A stretch of DNA of 64,000 nucleotides. Origin: Phorcus lineatus (lineage: Eukaryota > Mollusca > Gastropoda > Trochida > Trochidae). The stretch is taken from positions 29,053,645 to 29,117,644 of the forward strand of contig OV121088.1 in NCBI GenBank assembly GCA_921293015.1, read 5' to 3'. The first letter of the stretch is position 1. Every line of letters begins with the position of its first letter. Position numbers and translations under genes: made by a program. The notes beneath the pieces are model-generated. The model worked only from the letters and a program-made list of their open reading frames with translations. It was not told the DNA's origin and did no database searches. This document shows positions 1 through 10,881 of this stretch, one piece after another.

Positions 1-1473
1 TTTATTTAGGGGCTGGGTATTAGTGGTGGAGGAGGGCGGGGGGACATGTTTAGAGGTTAACACTGTATACATGTAGATCGACTCAAGTCACATATATAGA
101 TTCTGTCTTGAGGCTGTTACCACAGGGACATTGTAAAATGTGACATAAATGCAAATGTTATGCAAATTAATAAATATTTAAAGGGACACTATCTCATTTT
201 AAACAAATAAAAATAATATTAAAGAAACAATTTCATAAGAAACCAAACTTTTGTCAACAGGATCTTATCTAATTTTAAAAATGGATTTAGGGACGTCTTA
301 CCAAAAAAATGATAGAGTGCTTGATATTTTTAAAAGCATTTAAATACTTCATGAAGTGTATTTTTAAATCGATGTTCAAGTTGCCTGACAATTTCTTCTC
401 TTATAAAGAGGTAATGATTATAATTTTAAAGAAACAGTTTCTTTACATTCACTAACTTTTTAAACAGAACAAAAGACATTTTCAAACTCATTTTCACATT
501 ATTCTGAAATGATCTCAATTTCTTCACCACATAATAACTATAATTTCCAAGTCAAAAACCAAAACTAAAAATTTTATAGATAATTTTTGTTATGGCAAGT
601 GACATTTTGAAAATCGTATTCAAAGAACTTACAATAAATCTTCATAATCTATTCTCCCTCCCTTCGGCAATCTATTTCTCGAAATCTGGCGATGTCTTTC
701 GATAGACATAGGGCGTGAAAAATGTACGGTTGCATAATGAATAGTAATTGTATCCAATTCACAAATTTCCATAAACTGTTACATGAGGAAAGACTTTTCT
801 TTCATAATTTTCTGGTTGTTTTACAAAAAATTTCATAGTTTTTAAAAATATTCATTTCCTGTCCATGAAATATCATTATTAACAAAAATTTATCACAACA
901 AAAGTAATAATTTCAGCTTTTCACTATCATATTCTTTAATTTTATCATCCTATAAAATGAAAGTAAAACCCCCAAAACTGTCAACATCGTCAATACCGAT
1001 ACTTTGCTATCCTAAAAAAATGTATTGAAAAACTAAAAACCTCTTTTTCACAAAGAAGACAATTCAAAGGAATGCATAGAGGAGGGACACCCTCGAAAGA
1101 AAATAAACGGGTTACGAGAATGTTACTCAAGGCTTGTAATAGAGTGTAATTTTCAGGCTGTGAATATCTGTGTTACATTGTAAGAGATGTGTAAATCATT
1201 TGATGGCCTGCAGTTAAACAGGGTATCATCCACCCAGGGTACAATCAAGGAGGCGGGGCTTCACAAGCGAGCCTCGAGATATGAGCTACCAAACTGAATC
1301 TAATATGAGCATGGAACCTTTTTTCAACGAAATTTTCTACTTGAAAATACTCTAGGGTTCAAATCTTAAATTAAGCTGTCCATCTATGTGTATTTGAGAC
1401 CCAGGATAGGAGCAAAAAGAAACTTTTTTAGGATTCAAATTTAAACTTTGGTCATCCATGTCGTATATAGAGG
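1..1473. other. AT-rich non-genic DNA
   Basis: No open frame here looks coding. The stretch is AT-rich with many homopolymer A and T runs. A short phrase about cccagggtacaatc near 1234 resembles the small tandem repeats seen at 2258-2345. Nothing else is supported. Confidence 0.5.
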
Positions 1474-1760
1474 ATACTAAACGACCTTCTATTTAATACA
1501 ATTTTTATTAAACGAGTTAATGATTAAGTATAAAATGAGCGAAAGCAAGTTTGATACCAAATTATTAATGAGTTTAATAAAAATAGTATTACATTGAAGG
1601 AAGTTTAGTATTCAGTTTATTACTTGACCTCGGTAATCAAGCATGATTGCCGAAAGTGGACTGAACGAAACTTTGCCGCGACTTGGCCGCCTTTGTGACG
1701 TCACAACAACGCAATATTATGACGTCATACGTGCAGCGGTATTACACTAGTTTAATATCC
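1474..1760 (+). repeat. CRE-rich foldback repeat, copy 1
   Basis: An internal inverted repeat is visible: a left arm at about 1474-1515 starting ATACTAAACGACCTTC and a right arm at about 1568-1611 ending GAAGGAAGTTTAGTAT. It is followed by a GC-richer part with two TGACGTCA-type palindromes (about 1697 and 1719) and the phrase GCCGCctttGTGACGTCAC. The same order of motifs occurs in reverse orientation at 63720-64000, and one end recurs at 58616-58690. This is therefore a dispersed repeat family rather than unique DNA. No ORF is present, so it is probably non-autonomous. The class (MITE or SINE-like) is not determined. Confidence 0.6.
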
Positions 1761-4245
1761 CCGTATAAATATTACACTGTAGTACCTTACAAGGGCCAGT
1801 AATAAATGTAAATTTGTCAATGCCAAAGAATTAATGAACTTGATATTGATATGTTTTAATTATGACAAGATATTCTTTTGGATCTAATTGATGAACACCA
1901 CAATGTTGAAAGATTGATTTAAAAAACAGATTTTGTAAATTTGGATGCAGTTATTAAGGTAAGAGGTATATAGATATAAAGGAAACTTTAAATTGGGAGG
2001 GTCAATTTGTTTATATACAGATATCACACAGATGAGAAATAAAGATACAAGATGGTGCTATGTTAATTGTAAATGTTAGGCTAAGGGAGTGCTGTGCCAG
2101 TTGGGCATTAATACTCTGATGCTAAGGTTACCTTAGCACATTTAGTAATTGACAACTTAGCTGTATTGCTTTTTGTGTAGCTTGAGACACAGCCATTTTC
2201 TCTAAACATTTTGTGCCACTATTTTTCAGATACAATAAGGCACAAAGAAGCTCGTATATCCACCCAGGTTATAATTGTATATCCACCCATGATATAATTG
2301 TATATCAGCCCATGATATAATTGTATCTCAACCCATGGTATAATCAATGGGTTTGACACTGACAAGTGTGCCCTCAGTCCTAGGCTACATGGTGAACCTT
2401 ACTATCAGCTGAGATCTTCTCTATTCATAAGCTTTACCTATTTAGTGTTTTATTTCATGACATGTTGATGTTCATATAAGGCAGTTTGGGGTGGATGCTA
2501 GAGATAAGGGAGGGGAAGAGATTAGTTGGGTGGAATTTGTTGACTTTTTCACATTTTTATGATATTCATATTCTGGCAAACAGATTGATTATTAAGGATA
2601 CTCAGAGAGAAAAAACAACAGCTTATGAAATTTTTTTAAAGGATACAAACTTTTTTAAATATAAAGTTTTGTGAATATTTACAACTAAACATAAAAAATA
2701 GAAATATAAAAAAAACATTTACCACTGCACTAATTAAAATTTGAAGCAGCTTTTTTTACAGCAAAGGTGGGGATTTCCAAAGTATACTTTTGAAAAACAT
2801 TTAAAAAACCACAACTTTAAAATGTTTTGAATGTCAGGATGAAAATAATGCCAAGTTCCTCATATACACCTTTTATAAAAAATGTAACTAAAGATGAAAA
2901 GTTTCACGTTGATGATGGTCATATCTTGGCAATGTATATAAATCACTGACATTGGTCAAACATTTTCAGCCAGAAGATAAGAAATTGCAATCATATACTC
3001 CTTTATTACTTAACACTTCATGTAATTAACCTAAATATCCAAATAACAAACAAAGACCAATTAAATGCATGCATGAGTTTATGGACAGGAATTGATGCAT
3101 GCAAAACCAAAGCAACTATACATGGTTGTGAATAATCAACCTAAATAAACCCTTTTTTCAACATTCCTGTATAGGAATAATTCTGTCAAAAGCATACCAT
3201 TACATTTGACTAAAAATGCAAATTAATCAATTGACTGTTATCTTTTTATTGCACCATATAAAATAAAATTATCTTCACTCATTGCCATTGTCCATCGAAG
3301 TACAAAATTACTAACCTTGGGTCAAAAAATGACTGTGAGCTCTTTATTTTTAATTAAAGTTTATTTACTCTATTTGAATGTTTTTTGGTATTATCAATTA
3401 ATCCATTATGACCATTGTTGACATTTTTAAAGCGATTTAAGGTTCAAAGAAAGTGTTTTCATTGGGTATGAACTTTTTTTTACATCTCAATCTAAACAAC
3501 TCCCAAAACCTGAACCCTAATATTCCATAGTCAAAACAAACACTATTCACCCGGTCAAGAATCTAAAGTAACCATGTAAAGCTCTTAAATTTTTACCCAG
3601 ACAGTAAAGGATTTCCTTTAATTAATCTATTAATGCTCATAAAATAATTACATTTATCATGTTTAAGAGATGAAAGACTCTACATTTATAATTGTTTTTT
3701 CATTATTCCGACATTTTGCACACAATTTTTTTGTCAGTTAGAATACTGTGACCACTTTGGGAAAAAAAGATCAAAAGTTTCCCACTATTCCCAATATTTG
3801 ATCCATAATCATTCCTAAGGCCTCTCCATATATTTGCAATATCTCTTTCACATATTAACTGATCCTGCTATTTATGTAATGAACTAAGATTATGATATAT
3901 CAGCTACAATTTACACATGTAATTTATATGAATATTATAATATTATATAATGTATTTATTTATTGCTTGACGATAGAATCTTTGTCAAAATTCACCTTCA
4001 GAGAGTAGAGAAGTTGTAAATCTGACATTTTGTCTATAATGTTCAACACGTCAACCTCTAAAATTCCAGTCAAAGAATATTTTATTACAAATTTGTATTT
4101 TAACATTTAACAAGTCCAACAAAAAACTTCCTGTAATTAATCTAGCTATCCATACAGTACACACCATTTGCCATGGGTCAAGAAATCAACAATAGTTGGC
4201 CCAATATAATTATCAATGGCATTCAGTCATGGTCTTGTTTGAATA
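1761..4245. other. Non-genic DNA with a small tandem repeat
   Basis: The only structure I see is a roughly 27-bp unit (ccAcccATGATATAATTGTAT) repeated about four times at 2258-2345 and a pair of GCATGCA words near 3065-3100. A 62-codon open frame at 2486-2674 has no recognisable domain and biased A/T-rich codons, so I treat it as chance. Confidence 0.5.
2258..2345 (+). repeat. Short tandem repeat, about 27-bp unit x ~3-4
   Basis: Successive units read TATATCCACCC / TATATCCACCCATGATA / TATATCAGCCCATGATA / TATCTCAACCCATGGTATAA, each separated by a TAATTG spacer. Divergence between units is modest. Confidence 0.7.
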
Positions 4246-4249
4246 CAGG

Positions 4250-5948
4250 TGTAATAGTGCGAGTTCGGCCATTGTACATTCGTCAATAGGGACTTTGCGT
4301 TGTGTAGTTTTTTTAGGGGAAAGATGTTAACAGACATTGGCCAAACTCGCTCTATTAACCCCCGAGTTCTTTCCAGACATGAAGCGGGATGAAAAACAGA
4401 CAAGTGATGTGGATCCAACAAGAAGTTTATTTAATAACAAAAACGATAGAATAGTGTAATAATGGTCAAAACACTTCGCGACTCCTTCTAGACAATTCAG
4501 CTTTCCTCAATAACTAAAGGTGGATTTTGAACGGCCCTAGCGATAACTAGCACTCCCTAAAATAGCACCTAGGTAAGTTTCAACAAGGGTAAATTATCAA
4601 TAATATATGCCCTGACAAAAGATAGCACTTATAAACAACAAGTGCAGAATATAGAGTTGTACAAACTATCAATAGCACCGGGTAAGTTTCAACAAGGGTA
4701 AAGGTCAATGATATATTCCCTGACAACGGTAGCACTTATAAACGACAAGTGCAAAATATAAAGATGTACAAACTATCAATAGCACCTGGTAATATCAAAG
4801 AAGTGTAAACATCAAAGTGTATAATACAATAATAGTGTTTGCTAAGCACCCGTAATTACCTCAAAGAGGGAATAAATACAAAAATATATCACTCAGTGTT
4901 TACAATCTCACTTAGTTACATTGAAGAAGTGCAACAGCCACAAAATCTCCATACAACGGAAAGCACTTACGAAGATATTATAAATGCAATATTTCACAAC
5001 TTAGTATGTCACCAAGAAAGCTACATAGTCCATAACCTGACCCTGACCTTGCAGCAAATAATAATAATTTACTACAATGACTGCAAACTGTTGTCACACC
5101 CTAAAAGATGCTACGCGTTCATCAAACTGAAACGGTAGTAAACATAATTCACTACAAGAAAGAGCTAACAGTCCTATCACGGCTCACAACAAAACAAAAC
5201 GTCTACCGTAACTGACCTTGACCTTACACTGAAATGTACTACGACCAGACACGGCTCACAACATAACAAAGCTGCTACCGTAACTGACCTTGACCTTACA
5301 CTGAAATATACTACGACCAGACACGGCTCACATCATACAAATGCCTCCATGTCAGAAATTGTAGTGATTATATTTCACCACAGTATTGCAGTTAAACTTA
5401 TGTCTTAAATTGTCTAAACTATTCTATTACCCTACATCCTATTTGTTCCTACCCACTAATCTTTCTAGAATAACATACAAGGTGCATAGACTCGAAGCGT
5501 CGACTAAATTCCCCGAATCTACCCACCCCGTCTAACCTTACCTAACAGAAAATACTCTTTATTTAGATATCAATAATAATTATGTTAACATTGTCCTGGT
5601 GCAGAACAAGTTGGCAAGAGGGAGCTCTCACCTCCGAATAGGCGCTATTCGAATGAACTGACTGAATGATTGATAGCACGTCGCTTATATACACGATTAT
5701 AGGTTGAGCAATGTAAGGAGACCGGTGATTGGCCAGCAATCCCGACACCTATCCAATCGGAGAACTCCTAGCATACGACTCCGACTAGCAACTAAAAACA
5801 TGGCGACTAAACCATGCCGGACTGACTGACTGACTAACTGACTAACGGATCTAGGATAAATGCATAAACCAACGTAACCGAATATATAAGCGAGTGGAAA
5901 TTCGTATGGAAATACGTAAGTACTACTGAGAAACTCAGTTTTACCACA
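4250..5948 (-). repeat. LTR copy 1 (3' LTR of the array)
   Basis: 1699 bp, starting TGTAATAGTGCG on the + strand and ending TTTTACCACA, so it has TG...CA ends in either reading. Read on the - strand there is a TATATAAG box (about 5684-5691) and a TCAGTC initiator about 28 nt downstream (about 5660), then a possible AATAAA signal near 5560 and another near 4428. U3 is thus about 290 bp. Either R or U5 must be unusually long, depending on which poly(A) signal is used. It contains two internal tandem duplications: a roughly 113-bp unit at 4565-4790 and a roughly 70-bp unit at 5180-5335. The 99-, 61- and 97-codon frames inside it have no recognised domain and are probably chance. Confidence 0.9.
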
Positions 5949-5962
5949 TACCTCCCCCCTAC
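5949..5962 (-). promoter_or_regulatory. Polypurine tract of retroelement copy 1
   Basis: On the - strand the bases just before the 3' LTR read GTAGGGGGGAGGTA, immediately followed by TGTGGTAAAA, the LTR start. A purine run directly abutting the 3' LTR is the standard plus-strand priming site of LTR retroelements. The same tract occurs at 9276-9289. Confidence 0.85.
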
Positions 5963-6259
5963 AGATTAAAGTTACTCCTAACTTTATCAAAAATATACTA
6001 TATATGTTTTAACCATATCCCCATCGTCGGCCAGGTCTCCCGAAGATGCTCTTCTTGGAAGTTAACAAATTCCTGGTCCTATATCTCTAGCTCCATGCTG
6101 AAACTGAAGTACTTGTAAGGTCAATGTCAAGAAACAAAACTAAAATTTGTTTACAAACTAACTAAAGTATTTACACGCAGTTCAACGTCTATTTCTCCAA
6201 CTTATGGGGAGTAGATTTCCCTAGGGCGTACAACCCTCCCATATCTGCTTCTCGAAAAC
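5963..6259 (-). other. Short non-coding tail between gag and the polypurine tract, copy 1
   Basis: About 300 bp separate the gag stop codon from the polypurine tract. In an intact Ty3/gypsy element several kilobases of pol would lie here. Frames in this stretch are interrupted by stops and I recognise no zinc knuckle, protease, RT, RNase H or integrase motif. It probably represents the joined remains of an internal deletion plus the 3' untranslated region. The same sequence is at 9290-9586. Confidence 0.7.
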
Positions 6260-7315
6260 CTACACAAGGTTTCCTTCGAGAGCTTCGAACTCAACAGCTG
6301 AAGCAATAGCTTCCTCTAAAGTGTTAGGATGACTGAAGGTAACCTTTTTCTTCATCTCGAAACTTGAGAGACCGGACACAAACTGATCAATAACCTGTAG
6401 CTCTAAGGATGGAAAAGGCACCTCAGGATAGGCTGACAATGCTAACCTCCTCAACTGATACCCATAATCGGCCGCAGTTTCATCTCTACCCTGACGTTTA
6501 TTCCGATACTCGCACCTGTAGGCCACTGAGCGCTCCTTAGGATTAAACCTCTGACTTAACACTGATTTGATAACATGATAATCTGACAACTGACCGTAGG
6601 TGAGACCACTCAAAAGTTTCTGAGCTGTACCTCGTAAACTCATAGACAACTGTTGAGCCCTCTCGGCCCCCGTCCAACCATTCCAAGAAGCTACCTGCTC
6701 AAAATGGATAATATAGTCTTGCCATTCACTACTTTTTCCATCAAATGGATCAGGTTGTCTCTCCCTTCTAGAAACCTTTGGCCTTGGTCTATCAAAGCCA
6801 GATGAAGTAGGCACTACTCCAAGTTGATGTCCCCCTGTGGCCCTAGCATTGCCTCTAACATCATAACCAGACATATCGAAAGGCGACCTCTGTAACTTAT
6901 AACTATCCCGGGAAGGCAACTCCACATAACTACTCTCCGCCAACGAGAACTCAGTATCTAACTCTGGACAAAATGTCACCTTATTAGCCCTGCCACTACC
7001 AACATGAGGAGTATCCTGTCTTAGTTTTGGTCTAGCACCCTTCGGCGAAGAATGACGGGAAGTAGCACTTTGTCCTGGACCACTCTTATCAAGAAAACCT
7101 ACATCCATAATACCAGGAGTCTGAATACCTAAATCCTCAGGATCAACAGAAGTAGTGGCATCACGTTTAGGGGTAGAGGAACCTTCAACTTCTTCCTTTA
7201 TCCAACCTCGAGGAGACAAAAACAACCTACTGAAACCTTCATCCTCACTAGATAAAAGCTCATAATCCTTAGACGGGGGACTTACAGAAAGCAACTCTAA
7301 GTTAGACATAGCCAT
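6260..7315 (-). CDS. Retrotransposon Gag capsid protein, copy 1
   Basis: A 351-residue open frame if the first in-frame ATG (7315; MAMSNLELLS) is used; the frame stays open upstream to 7354 but without an ATG. The first ~190 residues are rich in Ser, Pro and charged residues and look disordered. Residues from about 185 (RRERQPDPFDGKSSEWQ) to about 345 form a Ty3/gypsy-type capsid: PDPFDG start, an alpha-helical HFEQVASWNGWTGAERAQQL block, LRGTAQKLLSGL, then a second domain ending in a conserved-looking FVSGLSSFEMKKKV segment. The protein stops right after the capsid (EALEGNLV), without the CCHC zinc knuckle that normally binds RNA, and no pol follows. Family assignment is from motif shape. 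A pyrimidine-rich splice acceptor (TTTTCTTGTCTTACAG) ends at 7344, 28 nt upstream of the ATG, so gag may be translated from a spliced leader. Confidence 0.85.
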   Translation of the reverse strand: MAMSNLELLSVSPPSKDYELLSSEDEGFSRLFLSPRGWIKEEVEGSSTPKRDATTSVDPEDLGIQTPGIMDVGFLDKSGPGQSATSRHSSPKGARPKLRQDTPHVGSGRANKVTFCPELDTEFSLAESSYVELPSRDSYKLQRSPFDMSGYDVRGNARATGGHQLGVVPTSSGFDRPRPKVSRRERQPDPFDGKSSEWQDYIIHFEQVASWNGWTGAERAQQLSMSLRGTAQKLLSGLTYGQLSDYHVIKSVLSQRFNPKERSVAYRCEYRNKRQGRDETAADYGYQLRRLALSAYPEVPFPSLELQVIDQFVSGLSSFEMKKKVTFSHPNTLEEAIASAVEFEALEGNLV

Positions 7316-7342
7316 GTGAGAATCTGACGCAGATCCGTGTAG

Positions 7343-7360
7343 GCTGTAAGACAAGAAAAG
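7343..7360 (-). promoter_or_regulatory. Candidate splice acceptor upstream of gag
   Basis: The - strand reads TTTTCTTGTCTTACAG then CC, a textbook acceptor, just before the gag ATG at 7315. A matching donor (TAG/GTAAGG) lies in the R region of the upstream LTR, with its GT at 8868-8867. Splicing would remove the long LTR leader and primer-binding site from a gag mRNA. The same pair exists in the second unit (acceptor near 10671, donor 12195-12194). Confidence 0.5.
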
Positions 7361-7554
7361 TTAAACCAAACTATGACTATCAGCGAAATAGACAACTAGC
7401 AGAAACGACCAGATAAAGACTATCAACTATCATCTGAGAATACACTACCACCGACCATCATCAACACACTTCATCCGAGAATAAAGTACCACCGACCATC
7501 ATCAACCCACTTCATCCGAGACTACGCTACCACTGATCATCATCAACACACTTC

Positions 7555-7572
7555 ATCCGGGTCACGGCACCA
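7555..7572 (-). promoter_or_regulatory. Primer-binding site, tRNA-His type (copy 1)
   Basis: Four bases after the LTR end, the - strand reads TGGTGCCGTGACCCGGAT. I recall the 3' end of animal tRNA-His(GTG) as ATCCGAGTCACGGCACCA. The site is complementary to it at 17 of 18 positions, with one G/A difference. Position and TGG start fit a minus-strand primer-binding site. The tRNA sequence is from memory and should be checked against the host tRNA set. Confidence 0.75.
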
Positions 7573-7576
7573 AATC

Positions 7577-9275
7577 TGTAATAGTGCGAGTTCGGCCATT
7601 GTACATTCGTCAATAGGGACTTTGCGTTGTGTAGTTTTTTTAGGGGAAAGATGTTAACAGACATTGGCCAAACTCGCTCTATTAACCCCCGAGTTCTTTC
7701 CAGACATGAAGCGGGATGAAAAACAGACAAGTGATGTGGATCCAACAAGAAGTTTATTTAATAACAAAAACGATAGAATAGTGTAATAATGGTCAAAACA
7801 CTTCGCGACTCCTTCTAGACAATTCAGCTTTCCTCAATAACTAAAGGTGGATTTTGAACGGCCCTAGCGATAACTAGCACTCCCTAAAATAGCACCTAGG
7901 TAAGTTTCAACAAGGGTAAATTATCAATAATATATGCCCTGACAAAAGATAGCACTTATAAACAACAAGTGCAGAATATAGAGTTGTACAAACTATCAAT
8001 AGCACCGGGTAAGTTTCAACAAGGGTAAAGGTCAATGATATATTCCCTGACAACGGTAGCACTTATAAACGACAAGTGCAAAATATAAAGATGTACAAAC
8101 TATCAATAGCACCTGGTAATATCAAAGAAGTGTAAACATCAAAGTGTATAATACAATAATAGTGTTTGCTAAGCACCCGTAATTACCTCAAAGAGGGAAT
8201 AAATACAAAAATATATCACTCAGTGTTTACAATCTCACTTAGTTACATTGAAGAAGTGCAACAGCCACAAAATCTCCATACAACGGAAAGCACTTACGAA
8301 GATATTATAAATGCAATATTTCACAACTTAGTATGTCACCAAGAAAGCTACATAGTCCATAACCTGACCCTGACCTTGCAGCAAATAATAATAATTTACT
8401 ACAATGACTGCAAACTGTTGTCACACCCTAAAAGATGCTACGCGTTCATCAAACTGAAACGGTAGTAAACATAATTCACTACAAGAAAGAGCTAACAGTC
8501 CTATCACGGCTCACAACAAAACAAAACGTCTACCGTAACTGACCTTGACCTTACACTGAAATGTACTACGACCAGACACGGCTCACAACATAACAAAGCT
8601 GCTACCGTAACTGACCTTGACCTTACACTGAAATATACTACGACCAGACACGGCTCACATCATACAAATGCCTCCATGTCAGAAATTGTAGTGATTATAT
8701 TTCACCACAGTATTGCAGTTAAACTTATGTCTTAAATTGTCTAAACTATTCTATTACCCTACATCCTATTTGTTCCTACCCACTAATCTTTCTAGAATAA
8801 CATACAAGGTGCATAGACTCGAAGCGTCGACTAAATTCCCCGAATCTACCCACCCCGTCTAACCTTACCTAACAGAAAATACTCTTTATTTAGATATCAA
8901 TAATAATTATGTTAACATTGTCCTGGTGCAGAACAAGTTGGCAAGAGGGAGCTCTCACCTCCGAATAGGCGCTATTCGAATGAACTGACTGAATGATTGA
9001 TAGCACGTCGCTTATATACACGATTATAGGTTGAGCAATGTAAGGAGACCGGTGATTGGCCAGCAATCCCGACACCTATCCAATCGGAGAACTCCTAGCA
9101 TACGACTCCGACTAGCAACTAAAAACATGGCGACTAAACCATGCCGGACTGACTGACTGACTAACTGACTAACGGATCTAGGATAAATGCATAAACCAAC
9201 GTAACCGAATATATAAGCGAGTGGAAATTCGTATGGAAATACGTAAGTACTACTGAGAAACTCAGTTTTACCACA
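7577..9275 (-). repeat. LTR copy 2 (shared middle LTR)
   Basis: Same 1699-bp sequence as LTR 1, shifted by exactly 3327 bp, with no difference noticed. It serves as 3' LTR of the upstream unit and 5' LTR of the downstream unit, and has no target duplication at either side. It carries the same TATA box, initiator and splice donor. Confidence 0.92.
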
Positions 9276-9586
9276 TACCTCCCCCCTACAGATTAAAGTT
9301 ACTCCTAACTTTATCAAAAATATACTATATATGTTTTAACCATATCCCCATCGTCGGCCAGGTCTCCCGAAGATGCTCTTCTTGGAAGTTAACAAATTCC
9401 TGGTCCTATATCTCTAGCTCCATGCTGAAACTGAAGTACTTGTAAGGTCAATGTCAAGAAACAAAACTAAAATTTGTTTACAAACTAACTAAAGTATTTA
9501 CACGCAGTTCAACGTCTATTTCTCCAACTTATGGGGAGTAGATTTCCCTAGGGCGTACAACCCTCCCATATCTGCTTCTCGAAAAC

Positions 9587-10642
9587 CTACACAAGGTTTC
9601 CTTCGAGAGCTTCGAACTCAACAGCTGAAGCAATAGCTTCCTCTAAAGTGTTAGGATGACTGAAGGTAACCTTTTTCTTCATCTCGAAACTTGAGAGACC
9701 GGACACAAACTGATCAATAACCTGTAGCTCTAAGGATGGAAAAGGCACCTCAGGATAGGCTGACAATGCTAACCTCCTCAACTGATACCCATAATCGGCC
9801 GCAGTTTCATCTCTACCCTGACGTTTATTCCGATACTCGCACCTGTAGGCCACTGAGCGCTCCTTAGGATTAAACCTCTGACTTAACACTGATTTGATAA
9901 CATGATAATCTGACAACTGACCGTAGGTGAGACCACTCAAAAGTTTCTGAGCTGTACCTCGTAAACTCATAGACAACTGTTGAGCCCTCTCGGCCCCCGT
10001 CCAACCATTCCAAGAAGCTACCTGCTCAAAATGGATAATATAGTCTTGCCATTCACTACTTTTTCCATCAAATGGATCAGGTTGTCTCTCCCTTCTAGAA
10101 ACCTTTGGCCTTGGTCTATCAAAGCCAGATGAAGTAGGCACTACTCCAAGTTGATGTCCCCCTGTGGCCCTAGCATTGCCTCTAACATCATAACCAGACA
10201 TATCGAAAGGCGACCTCTGTAACTTATAACTATCCCGGGAAGGCAACTCCACATAACTACTCTCCGCCAACGAGAACTCAGTATCTAACTCTGGACAAAA
10301 TGTCACCTTATTAGCCCTGCCACTACCAACATGAGGAGTATCCTGTCTTAGTTTTGGTCTAGCACCCTTCGGCGAAGAATGACGGGAAGTAGCACTTTGT
10401 CCTGGACCACTCTTATCAAGAAAACCTACATCCATAATACCAGGAGTCTGAATACCTAAATCCTCAGGATCAACAGAAGTAGTGGCATCACGTTTAGGGG
10501 TAGAGGAACCTTCAACTTCTTCCTTTATCCAACCTCGAGGAGACAAAAACAACCTACTGAAACCTTCATCCTCACTAGATAAAAGCTCATAATCCTTAGA
10601 CGGGGGACTTACAGAAAGCAACTCTAAGTTAGACATAGCCAT
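9587..10642 (-). CDS. Retrotransposon Gag capsid protein, copy 2
   Basis: Apparently identical to the copy at 6260-7315 at the protein level (351 residues from the ATG at 10642). It has the same disordered N-terminal half, the same capsid half starting near PDPFDG, and the same stop before any zinc knuckle. Two intact, identical frames argue that the duplication is too young for decay, or that it is an assembly artefact. Confidence 0.85.
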   Translation of the reverse strand: MAMSNLELLSVSPPSKDYELLSSEDEGFSRLFLSPRGWIKEEVEGSSTPKRDATTSVDPEDLGIQTPGIMDVGFLDKSGPGQSATSRHSSPKGARPKLRQDTPHVGSGRANKVTFCPELDTEFSLAESSYVELPSRDSYKLQRSPFDMSGYDVRGNARATGGHQLGVVPTSSGFDRPRPKVSRRERQPDPFDGKSSEWQDYIIHFEQVASWNGWTGAERAQQLSMSLRGTAQKLLSGLTYGQLSDYHVIKSVLSQRFNPKERSVAYRCEYRNKRQGRDETAADYGYQLRRLALSAYPEVPFPSLELQVIDQFVSGLSSFEMKKKVTFSHPNTLEEAIASAVEFEALEGNLV

Positions 10643-10881
10643 GTGAGAATCTGACGCAGATCCGTGTAGGCTGTAAGACAAGAAAAGTTAAACCAAACTA
10701 TGACTATCAGCGAAATAGACAACTAGCAGAAACGACCAGATAAAGACTATCAACTATCATCTGAGAATACACTACCACCGACCATCATCAACACACTTCA
10801 TCCGAGAATAAAGTACCACCGACCATCATCAACCCACTTCATCCGAGACTACGCTACCACTGATCATCATCAACACACTTC

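Noticed and set aside
4839..5138. 99-codon + strand frame present in all three LTRs
   Set aside because: It is antisense to the element, lies in the long R/U5 region, and has no domain; its conservation is only due to LTR identity.
5697..5990. 97- and 136-codon - strand frames overlapping the LTR promoter
   Set aside because: They cover the U3 promoter region and the polypurine tract; the 136-codon version only exists because the flanking DNA is open.
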